Under the pieces are notes generated by a model. The model ran no database searches. It had not been told where the DNA came from and worked only from the letters and a program-made list of their open reading frames with translations. DNA of 64,000 nt from CBDDCQ01 sp965226285 (GTDB taxonomy: Bacteria; Bacteroidota; Bacteroidia; Flavobacteriales; Ichthyobacteriaceae). The first letter of the stretch is position 1, and the number at the start of each line of letters is the position of its first letter. Position numbers and translations under genes: made by a program. The stretch lies in the NCBI GenBank assembly GCA_965226285.1, contig CBDDCQ010000005.1:186001-250000 (forward strand), read 5' to 3'. This document shows, in pieces, positions 17,232 to 27,090 of the stretch.

Positions 17232-17363
17232 CTATTTGCCATGATAGAAGTTTCTTTCTTTGTTCTGTATTTCTTTGATAATCTTATCATTTTGTTTGTT
17301 TATGTTTCGAGATATTGCCTCATGAACTTGTTCATTCAAGATGTGTAAGGATTTGTAAATATG
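17232..17363 (-). pseudogene. Short coding-like remnant
   Basis: About 44 open codons ending at the stop at 17232 and reading ...HILNEQVHEAISRNINKQND... then KIIKEIQNKERNFYHGK. It looks helical and protein-like but has no ATG start and no recognised family. Possibly the end of a lost gene. Confidence 0.25.
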
Positions 17364-17385
17364 TATCTAACCCATAGTACATGAA

Positions 17386-20314
17386 TTAAAGCTCCCCATT
17401 CTTATCCAACTTGAATAGCCAGAAATCATAGTTCCCTGCACTTTTGCTATGCTTGTATATCCCCCTATGACAAAGCCCCCGTCAGACGTTTGCACTATGG
17501 AACGGCCTATATCACCATCACTGCTCCCAAAGGTCTTCTCCCAAACCATAGTACCCGAAGGATTTAGCTTGAGTACCCAGCAATCGTTACCCCCTGCCCT
17601 TTACTTTTTGTGCTTCCCACTATGGCAAAGCCCCCGTCAGACGTTTGCACTATGGAATAGCATATATCATGACTATCCCCCCCAAAGAGCTTCTCCCAAG
17701 TCTGATTACCCGTAGCGTTTAGCTTGACTACCCAAAAATCACGACCCCCTTTACCTTTGCTTTTTGTATATCCCGCTACCGCAAAGCCCCCGTCAGACGT
17801 TTGCACTATGGAATGGGCTGCATCACTATTACTCCCCCCAAAGGCCTTGTCCCAAGTCTTATTACCCGTAGCGTTTAGCTTGACTACCCAAAAATCATTA
17901 CTCCCTTTACCTTTGCTGTATGTATTTCCCGCTATGGCAAAGCCCCCGTCAGACGTTTGGATGATGGATTCGACTCTATCATCACCAGCCTCTCCAAAGA
18001 GCTTCTCCCAAACCATATTACCCAAAGTGTTTAGCTTGAGTACCCAGCAATCAAAACCCCCTTTACCTTTGCTGCGTGTAGCTCCCGCTACAACAAAGCC
18101 CCCGTCAGAAGTTTGCACAACGGTACTGCCTCCATCCGCATCACTCCCCCCAAAGGTCTTCTCCCAAACCGTATTACCCGAAGCGTCTAACCTCAGTACC
18201 CAGAAGTCAGGATTCCCCGTTTTGCTTTGTGTATATCCCACTAAAACAAAGCCCCCGTCAGACGTTTGGGTGAGAGAATTGAATACATCAAGACTACTCC
18301 CCCCAAAGGTCTTGTCCCAAGTCTTATTACCTGAAGCATCTACCTTGACTACGTAAAAATCAATATCCGTTTCACTTCTCTGTATATATCCCCCTAAGAC
18401 AAAGCCCCCATCAGACGTTGCACGTATAGATAGGAGCAAGTCATCATCACTTGTCCCAAAGGTTTTCTCCCAAGTATTTTTCACCTCAAAAGTGGTACCC
18501 GTTATGGTGGCATCTGCTTTGGTGGGATGTTCCAATACAATCGTAGCCCTAAAGGTACCTACCTTGATCATTTCCAAACTAAGGTTGGGTTTTGTACCGT
18601 TAACTCGAGCAAAGCCTGAGGGACTTAGATTTTTTATCTCTTTGAGGGTATAACCATCTTTAGTACCCGCTACCCCTGCTAATATCTCTGAAGTGCTAAA
18701 ACTCCCAATGCTAAAAGACTTGGCACGCTTGTTAAAAGTTAAAGTTTCTGCTCTTTCCTTCGTAATCTCAAACGCCGCACCTGTAAGGGTAACATCCGCT
18801 TTGGTGGCGTGTTCTAAAACAATCGTTAAGGTCAAAGTGCCTATCTTGTTATAACCGCTAATTTTAGCTGAAGTACCGCTTCCTGAAACGGTGGCACCCG
18901 TACCGCCTGCACTGCCAATAGTAACGGTTTTAATGGTGTAACCTGTTTTACTTCCCTGTACCCCTGCTAACAGCTGGACATTGGTAATCTCTCCGCCACT
19001 GCTGTAAGCCTTCGTTTGCTTGCGCCAAGTTAAACTTTCTGCTCTGCCCTTCGTAATCTCAAACGCCTTGCCTGTAAGGGTAACATCCACTTTGGCAGGG
19101 TGCTGAAATACAATCGTCAAGGTCAAGATGCCCACCTTGGTATAACCAACGATCTTAGCTGAAGTGCCCCTGCCTGAAACCCTTGCACCTGTACCGTTTG
19201 TCTTCGTAATGGTTACTGATTTAATGGTGTAGCCTGTTTTGGCAGCACTACTACCCGTAAGACCCGCTAATAATTCTCCATTGCTTATCTCACCACCTGA
19301 AACATAAGGCTTACTTTGTTTCGTCCATGTTAAACCAGAGGCAGATGCCTTCGTAATCTCAAACTTCTTGCCTGTAAGGGTAACATCCATTTTGGCGGGG
19401 TGCTGAAATACAAGCGTCAAGGTCAAGATGCCTGCCTGGGTATAACCAACGATCTTAGCTGAAGTGCCCCTGCCTGAAACCCTTGCGCCCGTACCGTTTG
19501 CACTACTGATGATTACCGATTTAATGGTATAGCCCATCTTGGCAGCACTGGTACCATTCAAACCCGCTAATAGATCAGCATTGCTTATCTCACCACCTGA
19601 AACATAAGGCTTACTTTGTTTCGTCCATGTTAAACGAGGAGCAGGTGCCTTCGTAACCTCAAAGGATGCGTTATCTATTGTAGAATCGCCTTTGGTAGCA
19701 TGCTCTAATACCAAAGTAGCCGTAAAATTACCCGCCTTAGCATGGCTTAAATACAAATTTGGTTTCCTACCTGTTACGCTTGCAATACCTATTGGGTTTA
19801 AAGACCTAATCTCGCTCAGAGTATATCCAGCCTTTGTACCTCCTACCCTTCCTAAAATCTCTTCTGTGGTAAAGAGACCACCACTACTATAAACTTTGGT
19901 AAGTTTGCCAAAAGTCAAAGACTCCCCAGCAGAGGCACTAATCTTAAACTCCGCACCTGTAATGGTAACATCACCTTTCGTGGAATGTTCTAAAACGATG
20001 GTAGCCGTAAAACTACCTATCTTAGTCATGGTTAATGATAATTTAGGCTTGGTGCCTGTTACGCTTGCAACGCCTGACGGAGCTAGTGCTTTTATCTCTT
20101 TGAGGGTATAACCCGACTTCGTTCCTCCTACACCCGCTAATATCTCCGATGTGGTAAAACTACCACCACTGACAAAAGCCTTAGACACCCTGTTAAAAGT
20201 CAAAGTAGCGGCTGCGTCCTTACTAATGATGATTTTACAATTTTTAATGGTAGCATCTTCTTTGCTCGCGTGTTTTAAAACAAGATTAAAAACGATGTTC
20301 CCTTGTTCATAATT
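17386..20314 (-). pseudogene. Broken repeat/beta-propeller surface protein gene
   Basis: The open frame begins directly after a stop at 20315-20317, inside a repeat (NYEQGNIVFNLVLKHASKED), with no start codon or signal peptide, so the 5' part is missing. Six ~95-105-residue repeats follow (LTFxKxxKxYxSGG, GYTLKEI, LVLEHxTKxD), the same type as in the lipoprotein at 1-584. Then come about eight ~50-residue propeller-like repeats (WEKTFGGS, QTSDGGFVVAGYT, DFWVVKLNATGN). The main frame ends at 17564 because one G is missing from a G-run. A second -1 shift near 17449 lies before the natural end FKLDKNGEL at 17386. No T9SS sorting domain is seen. The region is visibly richer in G+C than its surroundings. 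Confidence 0.8.
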
Positions 20315-20433
20315 TTAAAGAATGCAAATATATAAACAATTTATTTACATATAAACAAAAAAATCGACTTAAGTATCGTTGCCATCTCATATATTGCAAA
20401 ATTAATAATTTATGTTGTATATTTCAAGATAAT

Positions 20434-20560
20434 TTAAGGTAAATCATTAACATTATAAAGGTCTATACTATCTATGATTATCTGCTCCTGTATTTCTGAG
20501 GCAAAATCTACATCTATTTTAAAGCTATTTTGTTTGGATATTGAAACTAAAAAAACAAAT
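20434..20560 (-). pseudogene. Unidentified coding remnant
   Basis: About 40 open codons ending at the stop at 20434 (KIDVDFASEIQEQIIIDSID, then LYNVNDLP), with no start. Codon pattern looks coding, but the family is not recognised. It lies in the 400-bp gap between the broken propeller gene and alkB. Confidence 0.3.
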
Positions 20561-20589
20561 GAGTTGACTTAGGAGTCTTAATTTACTAT

Positions 20590-20720
20590 AAACAAAAATT
20601 TTATTATAGATGGCTCTTTTTTTAGAAAAATCCTTGAAGACTTGGATATTCCTTTAGCCGATATTGCCAAAAAATTGAGTATTTCACAGCAATTTTTAGA
20701 CTCAGTAAATTGCCCTAATC
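20590..20720 (+). pseudogene. Possible helix-turn-helix remnant
   Basis: The plus strand is open across FRKILEDLDIPLADIAKKLS followed by ISQQFLDSVNCPNHQ. This resembles the N-terminal helix-turn-helix of an XRE-type regulator, but no start codon precedes it and the frame runs into the convergent alkB end. Treated as a decayed fragment. Confidence 0.3.
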
Positions 20721-20731
20721 ACCAATTGAAT

Positions 20732-21493
20732 TTAGAATCTAACAACCCTAAATGTAAGATTAATTCTAATATCTTCAACTTTTTTTTCTTTGGGTATAGA
20801 ATGTTGCCAATAGTGTTGTAAAGCACCCTTCATTATTAATAAAGTTCCATTTTTTAATGGTATTTCTATTTGTTCTTTTTTATTGTGAATTTGCCTTATT
20901 AGGAATCGTCTTGTCGCTCCAAAATTTATAGAACCTATTACAGGATTTTTGCCTAATTCTCTTTCTGCATCGCTATGCCAATTTATATAATCCTTTCCAT
21001 CGCGATACCAGTTCATCAAAACACTATTAAAATGAACTTTTGCAATTTTATCAATTTGTTGTTTTATGTACATTAAACCACTGTTCCACGGTTTAGGATG
21101 TAGGGTTAAACCTGAGTAAGTATAGGTTGTGTGGCTATCTCCATACCAAGCTGAATATCTCGGTAGAAAAATATCTTTCCCAAATATCTTAATTTGGTTG
21201 TGCTGCCAAAGTATATTCTTAAATTTTATAGTCGATAATTTGTCTTTCTCAAAGTTTCTCCAGTGAGTATTTTTCCAATCTAAGTCATTTTCGTTTTTCA
21301 AAAAATATTCTATAGCTAAGTCGCTTGTTCTTTTATTAAAGAAGTTTTCACAATAGATAAGTTCTCCATTTGGAACGTTGATAAAAAACAATTTAGAATT
21401 ATCGTCATATTCGTAATTATACCCTTCTTTTTGAGGTATCTTTATGGGCAGTTTACGTATTTTACTATTAAATATATTCATATTTTCAATCAA
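20732..21493 (-). CDS. alkB: AlkB-like 2-oxoglutarate/Fe(II) dioxygenase
   Basis: Predicted oxidative demethylase repairing alkylated bases. The 253-residue protein carries the full cofactor set: His-173 and Asp-175 in INWHSDAE, His-231 in HYWQHSIPK, and Arg-243/Arg-249 in IRINLTFR for 2-oxoglutarate. The upstream part (LPRYSAWYGDS, YTYSGLTLHPKPWN) matches the ALKBH2/3-like branch. ATG 21493 or 21481 could be the start. It lies one base after the thiH stop on the same strand, so it seems appended to the thiamine operon without a functional link. Confidence 0.88.
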   Translation of the reverse strand: MIENMNIFNSKIRKLPIKIPQKEGYNYEYDDNSKLFFINVPNGELIYCENFFNKRTSDLAIEYFLKNENDLDWKNTHWRNFEKDKLSTIKFKNILWQHNQIKIFGKDIFLPRYSAWYGDSHTTYTYSGLTLHPKPWNSGLMYIKQQIDKIAKVHFNSVLMNWYRDGKDYINWHSDAERELGKNPVIGSINFGATRRFLIRQIHNKKEQIEIPLKNGTLLIMKGALQHYWQHSIPKEKKVEDIRINLTFRVVRF

Positions 21494-21494
21494 G

Positions 21495-22619
21495 TCACTG
21501 TAAAATACTATCCCAATCTTTCCATACTACTTCATAACCTTTTTGTTTGATAGATTTTATAAATTGGCTTGTGGGTCTATTATCTGAGATTTCAAATTGT
21601 TCTAAGCTCTCTTGTTCTATATTTGTATATCCACCCGGATTGGTTTTAGATCCTGCACTTGTAGAGGTAATGCCAAGAGGTATAATATTATCTCTGAATT
21701 TTGGCGTTTCTCTGGTAGAGAGTGAGAGTTCTACTTGGTTATTAAATATTCTGTAGGCACAAATTAGTTGTACAAGTTGTTTATCTGTCATTACAGATTT
21801 AATAGGAATACCACCTGCACAGGGTCTTAATCTGGGAAAGGAAATCGTATATTTAGTTTGCCAATACTTGTGTTCTAAATAATCTAGATGTAAAGCACAA
21901 AAAAATGAATCCACTCTCCAGTCTTCTAAACCTATGAGTACTCCTAATCCCATTTTGTGAATACCTGCTCTGCCTAATCTATCGTGTGTTTCTAACCTGT
22001 AATCAAAGTTAGACTTTCGCCCTTTTGGATGATATTTTTTATATTCTTGTTTGTAATAGGTCTCTTGATATACTAATACCGTATTTAAACCATATTGTAT
22101 TAACTCTTCATAATCTCTCTGCTTTAGGGGTTGTACTTCGATGGAGATATTGGCAAAATAGGGTTTTATAAGCCGTATAACCTCTTTCAAGTACTCTATT
22201 CCCACTGTTTTATTTGCTTCTCCTGTAACTAATAAAATATGGTTATAACCTAATTTTTTAATAGCTTGTATTTCGTTTAAGATATCTTGTTTATCGAGTG
22301 TTTTACGTTTCATATCTACATTCATACTAAATCCACAGTAAGTACAAATGTTTTGACATTCATTTGATAGATAAAGGGGAATATACATTTGTATAATTTT
22401 GCCAAATCTCCTTTGAGTAATTTGATGGCTGAGTATAGCCATCTGTTCTAAGTAAGGTTCTGCAGCAGGAGATATTAGAGCCTTAAAATCCTCGAGGTTT
22501 AAGTTTTTTTTACTTAAAGCATTTTGTACATCTTTATCTGTTTTATCATAGATGGTGTCTCTTATTTTTTCAAAAGAATACTGCTCAAAAATTTCTTTAA
22601 AACTACTTTTCAAATACAT
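21495..22619 (-). CDS. thiH: 2-iminoacetate synthase
   Basis: Radical SAM enzyme that splits tyrosine to dehydroglycine (2-iminoacetate) and p-cresol for thiazole formation under anaerobic or microaerobic conditions. The 374-residue protein has the CxxxCxxC cluster motif at Cys-88, Cys-92 and Cys-95 (ECQNICTYCGF), plus YQETYYKQEYKKYHPKG and the C-terminal region FRDNIIPLGITSTSAGSKT. It follows thiG by three bases. ThiH rather than ThiO implies oxygen-independent thiamine synthesis. Confidence 0.94.
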   Translation of the reverse strand: MYLKSSFKEIFEQYSFEKIRDTIYDKTDKDVQNALSKKNLNLEDFKALISPAAEPYLEQMAILSHQITQRRFGKIIQMYIPLYLSNECQNICTYCGFSMNVDMKRKTLDKQDILNEIQAIKKLGYNHILLVTGEANKTVGIEYLKEVIRLIKPYFANISIEVQPLKQRDYEELIQYGLNTVLVYQETYYKQEYKKYHPKGRKSNFDYRLETHDRLGRAGIHKMGLGVLIGLEDWRVDSFFCALHLDYLEHKYWQTKYTISFPRLRPCAGGIPIKSVMTDKQLVQLICAYRIFNNQVELSLSTRETPKFRDNIIPLGITSTSAGSKTNPGGYTNIEQESLEQFEISDNRPTSQFIKSIKQKGYEVVWKDWDSILQ

Positions 22620-22622
22620 TTT

Positions 22623-23390
22623 TCAATCTAGAAAACTAGTTAAAGGACTACTTGTTTTAGCGTGGGTAAAAGTTTTCGCCAGTTTTGATTCATAGGCTAT
22701 TCTACCACATTCTACTGCCATTTTAAAGGCTTTAGCCATTTGTACGGGATTATCTGATACGGCAATAGCAGTATTTACCAATACTGCATCTGCTCCCATT
22801 TCCATAGCCTTTGTAGCATGAGAGGGAGCACCTATACCTGCATCTATAATTACAGGTACATTGGATTGCTCTATAATAATTTCAAGCATATCTTTAGTCT
22901 TGAGCCCTTTATTAGTTCCAATAACTGCTCCCAAAGGCATTACGGCTTGAGTCCCTACCTCTTCTAAACGTTTACAAAGTACAGGGTCGGCATTGATGTA
23001 AGGTAATACTACAAAGCCATCTTTTACTAATTCTTCAGTGGCTTTTAACGTTTCTATAGGGTCAGGTAAAAGGTATTTAGGGTCGGGGTGAATTTCTAAT
23101 TTTATCCAATTGGTATCTAATGCTTCTCTTGCCATTTGGGCAGCAAATATGGCTTCTTTAGCATTTCTCACTCCTGATGTATTAGGCAACCAATTAAAAT
23201 TAATATCTTTTAAATGTTCCAGCATATTATCATTTTTATCCTTGATATTCAATCGTTTGAGTGCCATGGTGATCAACTGACTTTTAGAAGCGATAATAGC
23301 TCGTTTCATTTCTTGGTTCGAACTGAATTTTCCTGTACCAGTAAATAGTCTAGAGGTGAATGTTTTATCGGCTATTTGGAGCATTCTCAA
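22623..23390 (-). CDS. thiG: Thiazole synthase
   Basis: ThiG condenses dehydroglycine, 1-deoxyxylulose-5-phosphate and ThiS-thiocarboxylate to the thiamine thiazole. The 255-residue barrel shows SRLFTGTGKF at the start, NWLPNTSGVRNAKEA, the Schiff-base lysine in NWIKLEIHPDPKY (Lys about 97), PVIIDAGIGAPSHA and ADAVLVNTAIA. The start overlaps thiE by 20-26 bp; ATG 23390 or 23384 is possible. thiS, thiF and thiC are not in the window. Confidence 0.95.
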   Translation of the reverse strand: MRMLQIADKTFTSRLFTGTGKFSSNQEMKRAIIASKSQLITMALKRLNIKDKNDNMLEHLKDINFNWLPNTSGVRNAKEAIFAAQMAREALDTNWIKLEIHPDPKYLLPDPIETLKATEELVKDGFVVLPYINADPVLCKRLEEVGTQAVMPLGAVIGTNKGLKTKDMLEIIIEQSNVPVIIDAGIGAPSHATKAMEMGADAVLVNTAIAVSDNPVQMAKAFKMAVECGRIAYESKLAKTFTHAKTSSPLTSFLD

Positions 23391-24006
23391 TTTCTCTTTT
23401 TAAAGTGTTAAATAATTCCTTTTGATTTTGTGCAAAGGTAAGCAAAGATGAAATAGCTACACCATATATTCCGCATTTTATCAAACTGCTAATATCTTCT
23501 GTAGTAATGCCACCAATAGCGATAATGGGAATATGAATTTGTTGTTTTTTACATTGTTCTATAATATTTTGGTAACCTTGTAATCCAATGATAGGGGATA
23601 AATTTTTTTTGGTTTGTGTAAATTTGAAAGGTCCCAATCCTATATAGTTTACCCCTTTTTGGTATAGTTTTTTTACTTGGATAAAATTATTTGCGGTACC
23701 CCCTATAATTTTGTGTTTTCCTATAATATTTCGGGCTTTGGATATATCAATATCCTGCTGCCCCAGATGTACTCCTGCGGCGTTTATTTCTTTAGCAATA
23801 TATGGGTGATCATTAACAATGAGCTGGGCATGGTATTTATCACAAATTTTTTTGGCTTTGATAGCCGTTTTTAAGTATTCGTCAGCAAACATGTTTTTCA
23901 TTCTAAGCTGTATCCAATTGGCACCTGCATTACAAATGTTTTTTATGCAGTCTAAATGCGCTTTAGAGGTGTTACCTTGTGTAATGTAATGAATATTAGA
24001 AATCAT
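23365..24006 (-). CDS. thiE: Thiamine phosphate synthase
   Basis: Joins HMP-pyrophosphate and thiazole phosphate to give thiamine phosphate. The 213-residue protein has WIQLRMKN near the N-terminus, the LIVNDHPYIAKEINAAGVHLGQQD segment, a threonine-rich phosphate loop (GGTANNF), the LGPFKFTQTK motif and IAIGGIT. First gene of thiE-thiG-thiH-alkB. A TAAATTTG box at 24037-24044 on this strand could be its promoter. No TPP riboswitch is visible upstream. Confidence 0.92.
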   Translation of the reverse strand: MISNIHYITQGNTSKAHLDCIKNICNAGANWIQLRMKNMFADEYLKTAIKAKKICDKYHAQLIVNDHPYIAKEINAAGVHLGQQDIDISKARNIIGKHKIIGGTANNFIQVKKLYQKGVNYIGLGPFKFTQTKKNLSPIIGLQGYQNIIEQCKKQQIHIPIIAIGGITTEDISSLIKCGIYGVAISSLLTFAQNQKELFNTLKREIENAPNSR

Positions 24007-24036
24007 ATTCTTTTAAACCTAAATAAAAAACAGGGA

Positions 24037-24044
24037 CAAATTTA
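24037..24044 (-). promoter_or_regulatory. Candidate -7 box of the thi operon
   Basis: Reverse-strand TAAATTTG about 31 bp before thiE. No -33 TTG at the ideal distance. Confidence 0.3.
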
Positions 24045-24143
24045 AGCAATATAATAGTAAGTTAAATATTTTAAATTTATTATATTTGTACTATAGTATA
24101 TTCATAAATAATGCCTACTTTTTCAAAGCATTGTAGTAAATCA

Positions 24144-24411
24144 TTAGTATGTATCCCTACTTCCTAAAAAGTTCCAAAATTGTGCTGGTACTTTTAATTC
24201 TCTTTCTAAATCAACCATTCCTGACATTGTCCAACAAGCATAAAGTTTTGGTTCATGTAGATTTTGATATAATACTGTTGTAATACATTTAAATTTTAAA
24301 ACTTCCTTTATTGTGGTTGTTTCTATGTCAATGAGATAAATTTCATTTTTTTAATATCTCTAAACTATTAAAATTGATAATTTTATTTATATTTTCATTA
24401 TTATTTGCCAC
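24144..24411 (-). pseudogene. Small unknown gene with a homopolymer frameshift
   Basis: A GTG at 24411 (overlapping the upstream gene's stop) opens ANNNENINKIINFNSLEIL. An A7 run (reverse strand, 24346-24352) then shifts the frame, and the rest (EIYLIDIETTTIKEVLKFK, LHEPKLYACWTMSGM, ending FWNFLGSRDTY) continues in another frame. Removing one A gives an 88-residue cytoplasmic protein. No known family was recognised. It forms a tight pair with the 84-residue gene upstream. Confidence 0.45.
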
Positions 24412-24655
24412 TGAAATAATTGTTCATATAACTTTGTATCTTTTCCCATCCATGACTTGTTGTATCATATTGTTGAGCCGCCTTTTCTTTTGACATTTCA
24501 ATTATTTCCTTTGCCAAGAGTAAGCCTTCTTTTTTATCAATATTTTCTGCATCTTTTAGCTTGGGTAGATGAATACATCTGGGACAACCCTTCTTACATT
24601 TGTATGAACTTTCCAAGTCTATTAATGACAAACAAAACATAGGATCTTTGGACAT
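24401..24655 (-). CDS. Small cysteine-containing hypothetical protein
   Basis: An 84-residue protein, MSKDPMFCLSLIDLESSYKC at the N-terminus followed by KKGCPRCIHLPKL. The three close cysteines (C-x3-C-x2-C) plus Cys-8 could bind zinc. The C-terminal half is helical and charged (LLLAKEIIEMSKEKAAQQYD). No signal peptide and no recognised family. It lies between the OmpA-family gene and the frameshifted 88-residue gene, both on the same strand. Function unknown. Confidence 0.55.
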   Translation of the reverse strand: MSKDPMFCLSLIDLESSYKCKKGCPRCIHLPKLKDAENIDKKEGLLLAKEIIEMSKEKAAQQYDTTSHGWEKIQSYMNNYFSGK

Positions 24656-24699
24656 ATAAAATGGAAAAAATAAAATGAAGTGTTTTTGGATTATGATGC

Positions 24700-27090
24700 T
24701 TATTCTTGAATGATAATTAACATTCCATTTTTAAGATCTTTTTCACTTATTTTAGGGTTGAGTGCTTTGACCTTTTCTACACTAAGGTTTGTTTTTTGAG
24801 CAATTTTCTCCCAACTTCTATCTACTCTAGTCAAACGGTAGTGTTTTTTGTCAAATTCAGTGTAATCAGAGGTTAGACTTACTTTTAATTTGATTCCTTC
24901 ATAAGATCTTATGGCTTTTAGTCCGCCATTGAGACGTTTGAGTTCTACTACTGAAAGGTCAAATTTTTCAGATACAGAGAGTAAATTTTCTCCTTTTTTG
25001 AGGGTATAGAATAGTACCTCCTTAGGGGTAAGTGATTTGATAACTTTTGTAGTATCTATGGCTATACTATCTATTTGAAATATTTTTTCTCCAGAATCAG
25101 AAAAAGTTATTCCTTTAATTGTTCCCAGTACTTTAAAGTCTGTTCTACGGTTATACTGCCTTGCTTCTTCGTCTAATTCTTTATTTAATTCTTTAATGTA
25201 TTCTTCAGTAAGTTTGGTATTGCTTTTAAATGAACTTTTAAAGTTTTCGGGTATTACAAAGGGTTCTTTTTCTCCCATACCTATGGGGTATAATCGTTCT
25301 TTTTCTACTCCTTTTTCTATCAGGTAATTAATACAGGATTCAGCCCTTTTTTGTGAGAGTTTTAGGTTAGCTTCTTCTGATCCTATATGATCCGTATGTG
25401 AACGAAGTTGTATTACAATATCTCTATTTTCATCTAATAACTCCACTAAATCATCTAATGATTTTTTACCTTCTTTTTTGAGCTGTGCACTATTAAATTC
25501 ATATTCTATTCTAGGCATTACTATGGGACGAGATATAGGGTCTAATTCTGAATTTAAAGTAAAGGAATACAGATACCCTTCTTTGGTACTCTCAAATTCT
25601 GAAAGCTCTATACCCACTGTGGAAAAACTAATGACTTTATTTAGGTATTTATCTAAATTGAGATTTACTTTATAACTAGTGTCTTTATCTAATACATCAG
25701 GGGTAAGTTGATAGATACCTTTTACATTAGTTTGTGTATAAAATATTTTTCCATTAGAAGCCTCTACTTCTAATGATACATTTTCAAGCGGAGCACCCGT
25801 TTTGGCATCTATAATATTACCGTTTACATTATACATCAATCTTTTTTTTAGAAAACCATAAATATCATCACTTCCCATTCCACCATTTCTATTTGACGAA
25901 AAGAAACCAGCTTGACTTCCTTTAAAGAAAGTAATAGCAAAGTCATCTGCTATAGAATTTATATCGGTTTCTAAATGTATGATATCATTAAAGTTTGAAG
26001 CTTTTGTAGCCATATAAATATCCAATCCACCTAGACCTATTTTTCCATTGGAAGCAAAGTATAAGTTTCCTTGATCATCTATAGAGGGGTACATTTCGTC
26101 TTGGGTAGTATTTATAAATTTTCCCATATTTTTAGGAGTGCTCCATTTTTTAGTGATACTGTTATAAGTGATTTTAAAAATATCTTTTTTTCCAAATCCT
26201 TTTATATTAGATGAAAAAAATAGGGTTTTGCCATCTTTGGATATACAAGGGTGTCCTACATTGTATATAGAATCTGATTCTAATACAAGTTGCTTTTCTT
26301 GCCACTGTCCATCTTCTTTTGTAATGCTATATATCCTACATTTATTCTGTTTATTCAACTTACTACATTCAGTAAAATAAAAAGTATTTTCATATATGGA
26401 TATACTACCTTCGTGCCAATGAGTATTGATGGCATTTATAGGTATGGGAGTAGTCCAATGTATGTTGAATTGATTGTGTAGTTCATTTTTGGGTTCACTT
26501 TGGGAGGTGTAAATATCAGAGAACGATTGCCCTGTCCATTGGTCAGTGGCATTCCCCAGTGAACTTTTTCTATTTGAGGTAATAATAAGCTCTCTATTTC
26601 CTTTGAGCATTGGACAAAAATCACTCATAGGTGAATTGATATTTTTAATATTGAACACTGAATATTCCGGAGTTTTTTCTTTTTTCTCTATGAGATATTT
26701 GGCAGATTTTAGTAACCTTTTTTCTTGAGCGTTGGGTTCGGTTATTTCTGTTAATATTTCTATAGCTTTTTGGTATTGACCTGATTGTATGAGCGTAAGT
26801 GCATATTCAGCCTTTATAGCTCTTATATTTGATCGGTCTATGATTTTCTCAAATTGTTCGATGGCATTTTCTAGTTTTTGAGTTCTGGTATAACAAATAC
26901 CCATTTTTAAAATAATGCTATCCTTATAGGTTTTATTATTCTCAGCAATGTAGGCTTTTTGTAGTTCTTGTATGGCAAAATAATACATTTGAGCTTCAAA
27001 TACTTTAAAGGCATATTTGGTTTGGTCATTTTGAGCTATAGCCAGATTTAGCAAAGAATATATAAAAATAAGAGATTTAAGAAACTTCAT
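24700..27090 (-). CDS. OmpA-family protein with TPR, PD40 repeats and two LysM motifs (PorE-like)
   Basis: A 796-residue envelope protein with signal peptide (MKFLKSLIFIYSLLNLAIAQ). Order: TPR-like helices (about 20-130), WD40/PD40 propeller repeats such as GHPCISKDGKTLFFSSNIKG (about 150-390), a carboxypeptidase-regulatory-like domain (about 395-480), an OmpA-type peptidoglycan-binding domain (QLRSHTDHIGSEEANLKLSQ, about 500-610), and two LysM-like motifs (about 690-735 and 745-795). The first four domains match T9SS protein PorE, which tethers the Por machinery to peptidoglycan. The added LysM pair and the lack of a lipobox differ from it. Role in T9SS is an inference. Confidence 0.8.
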   Translation of the reverse strand: MKFLKSLIFIYSLLNLAIAQNDQTKYAFKVFEAQMYYFAIQELQKAYIAENNKTYKDSIILKMGICYTRTQKLENAIEQFEKIIDRSNIRAIKAEYALTLIQSGQYQKAIEILTEITEPNAQEKRLLKSAKYLIEKKEKTPEYSVFNIKNINSPMSDFCPMLKGNRELIITSNRKSSLGNATDQWTGQSFSDIYTSQSEPKNELHNQFNIHWTTPIPINAINTHWHEGSISIYENTFYFTECSKLNKQNKCRIYSITKEDGQWQEKQLVLESDSIYNVGHPCISKDGKTLFFSSNIKGFGKKDIFKITYNSITKKWSTPKNMGKFINTTQDEMYPSIDDQGNLYFASNGKIGLGGLDIYMATKASNFNDIIHLETDINSIADDFAITFFKGSQAGFFSSNRNGGMGSDDIYGFLKKRLMYNVNGNIIDAKTGAPLENVSLEVEASNGKIFYTQTNVKGIYQLTPDVLDKDTSYKVNLNLDKYLNKVISFSTVGIELSEFESTKEGYLYSFTLNSELDPISRPIVMPRIEYEFNSAQLKKEGKKSLDDLVELLDENRDIVIQLRSHTDHIGSEEANLKLSQKRAESCINYLIEKGVEKERLYPIGMGEKEPFVIPENFKSSFKSNTKLTEEYIKELNKELDEEARQYNRRTDFKVLGTIKGITFSDSGEKIFQIDSIAIDTTKVIKSLTPKEVLFYTLKKGENLLSVSEKFDLSVVELKRLNGGLKAIRSYEGIKLKVSLTSDYTEFDKKHYRLTRVDRSWEKIAQKTNLSVEKVKALNPKISEKDLKNGMLIIIQE

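Noticed and set aside
17449..18356. Long plus-strand frames opposite the propeller repeats
   Set aside because: Pro/Ser-rich antisense of the repeat; the minus strand matches a known repeat type.
24007..24143. TPP riboswitch before thiE
   Set aside because: The conserved thi-box segments (CTGAGA and ACCTGATC-like) are not present on either strand.
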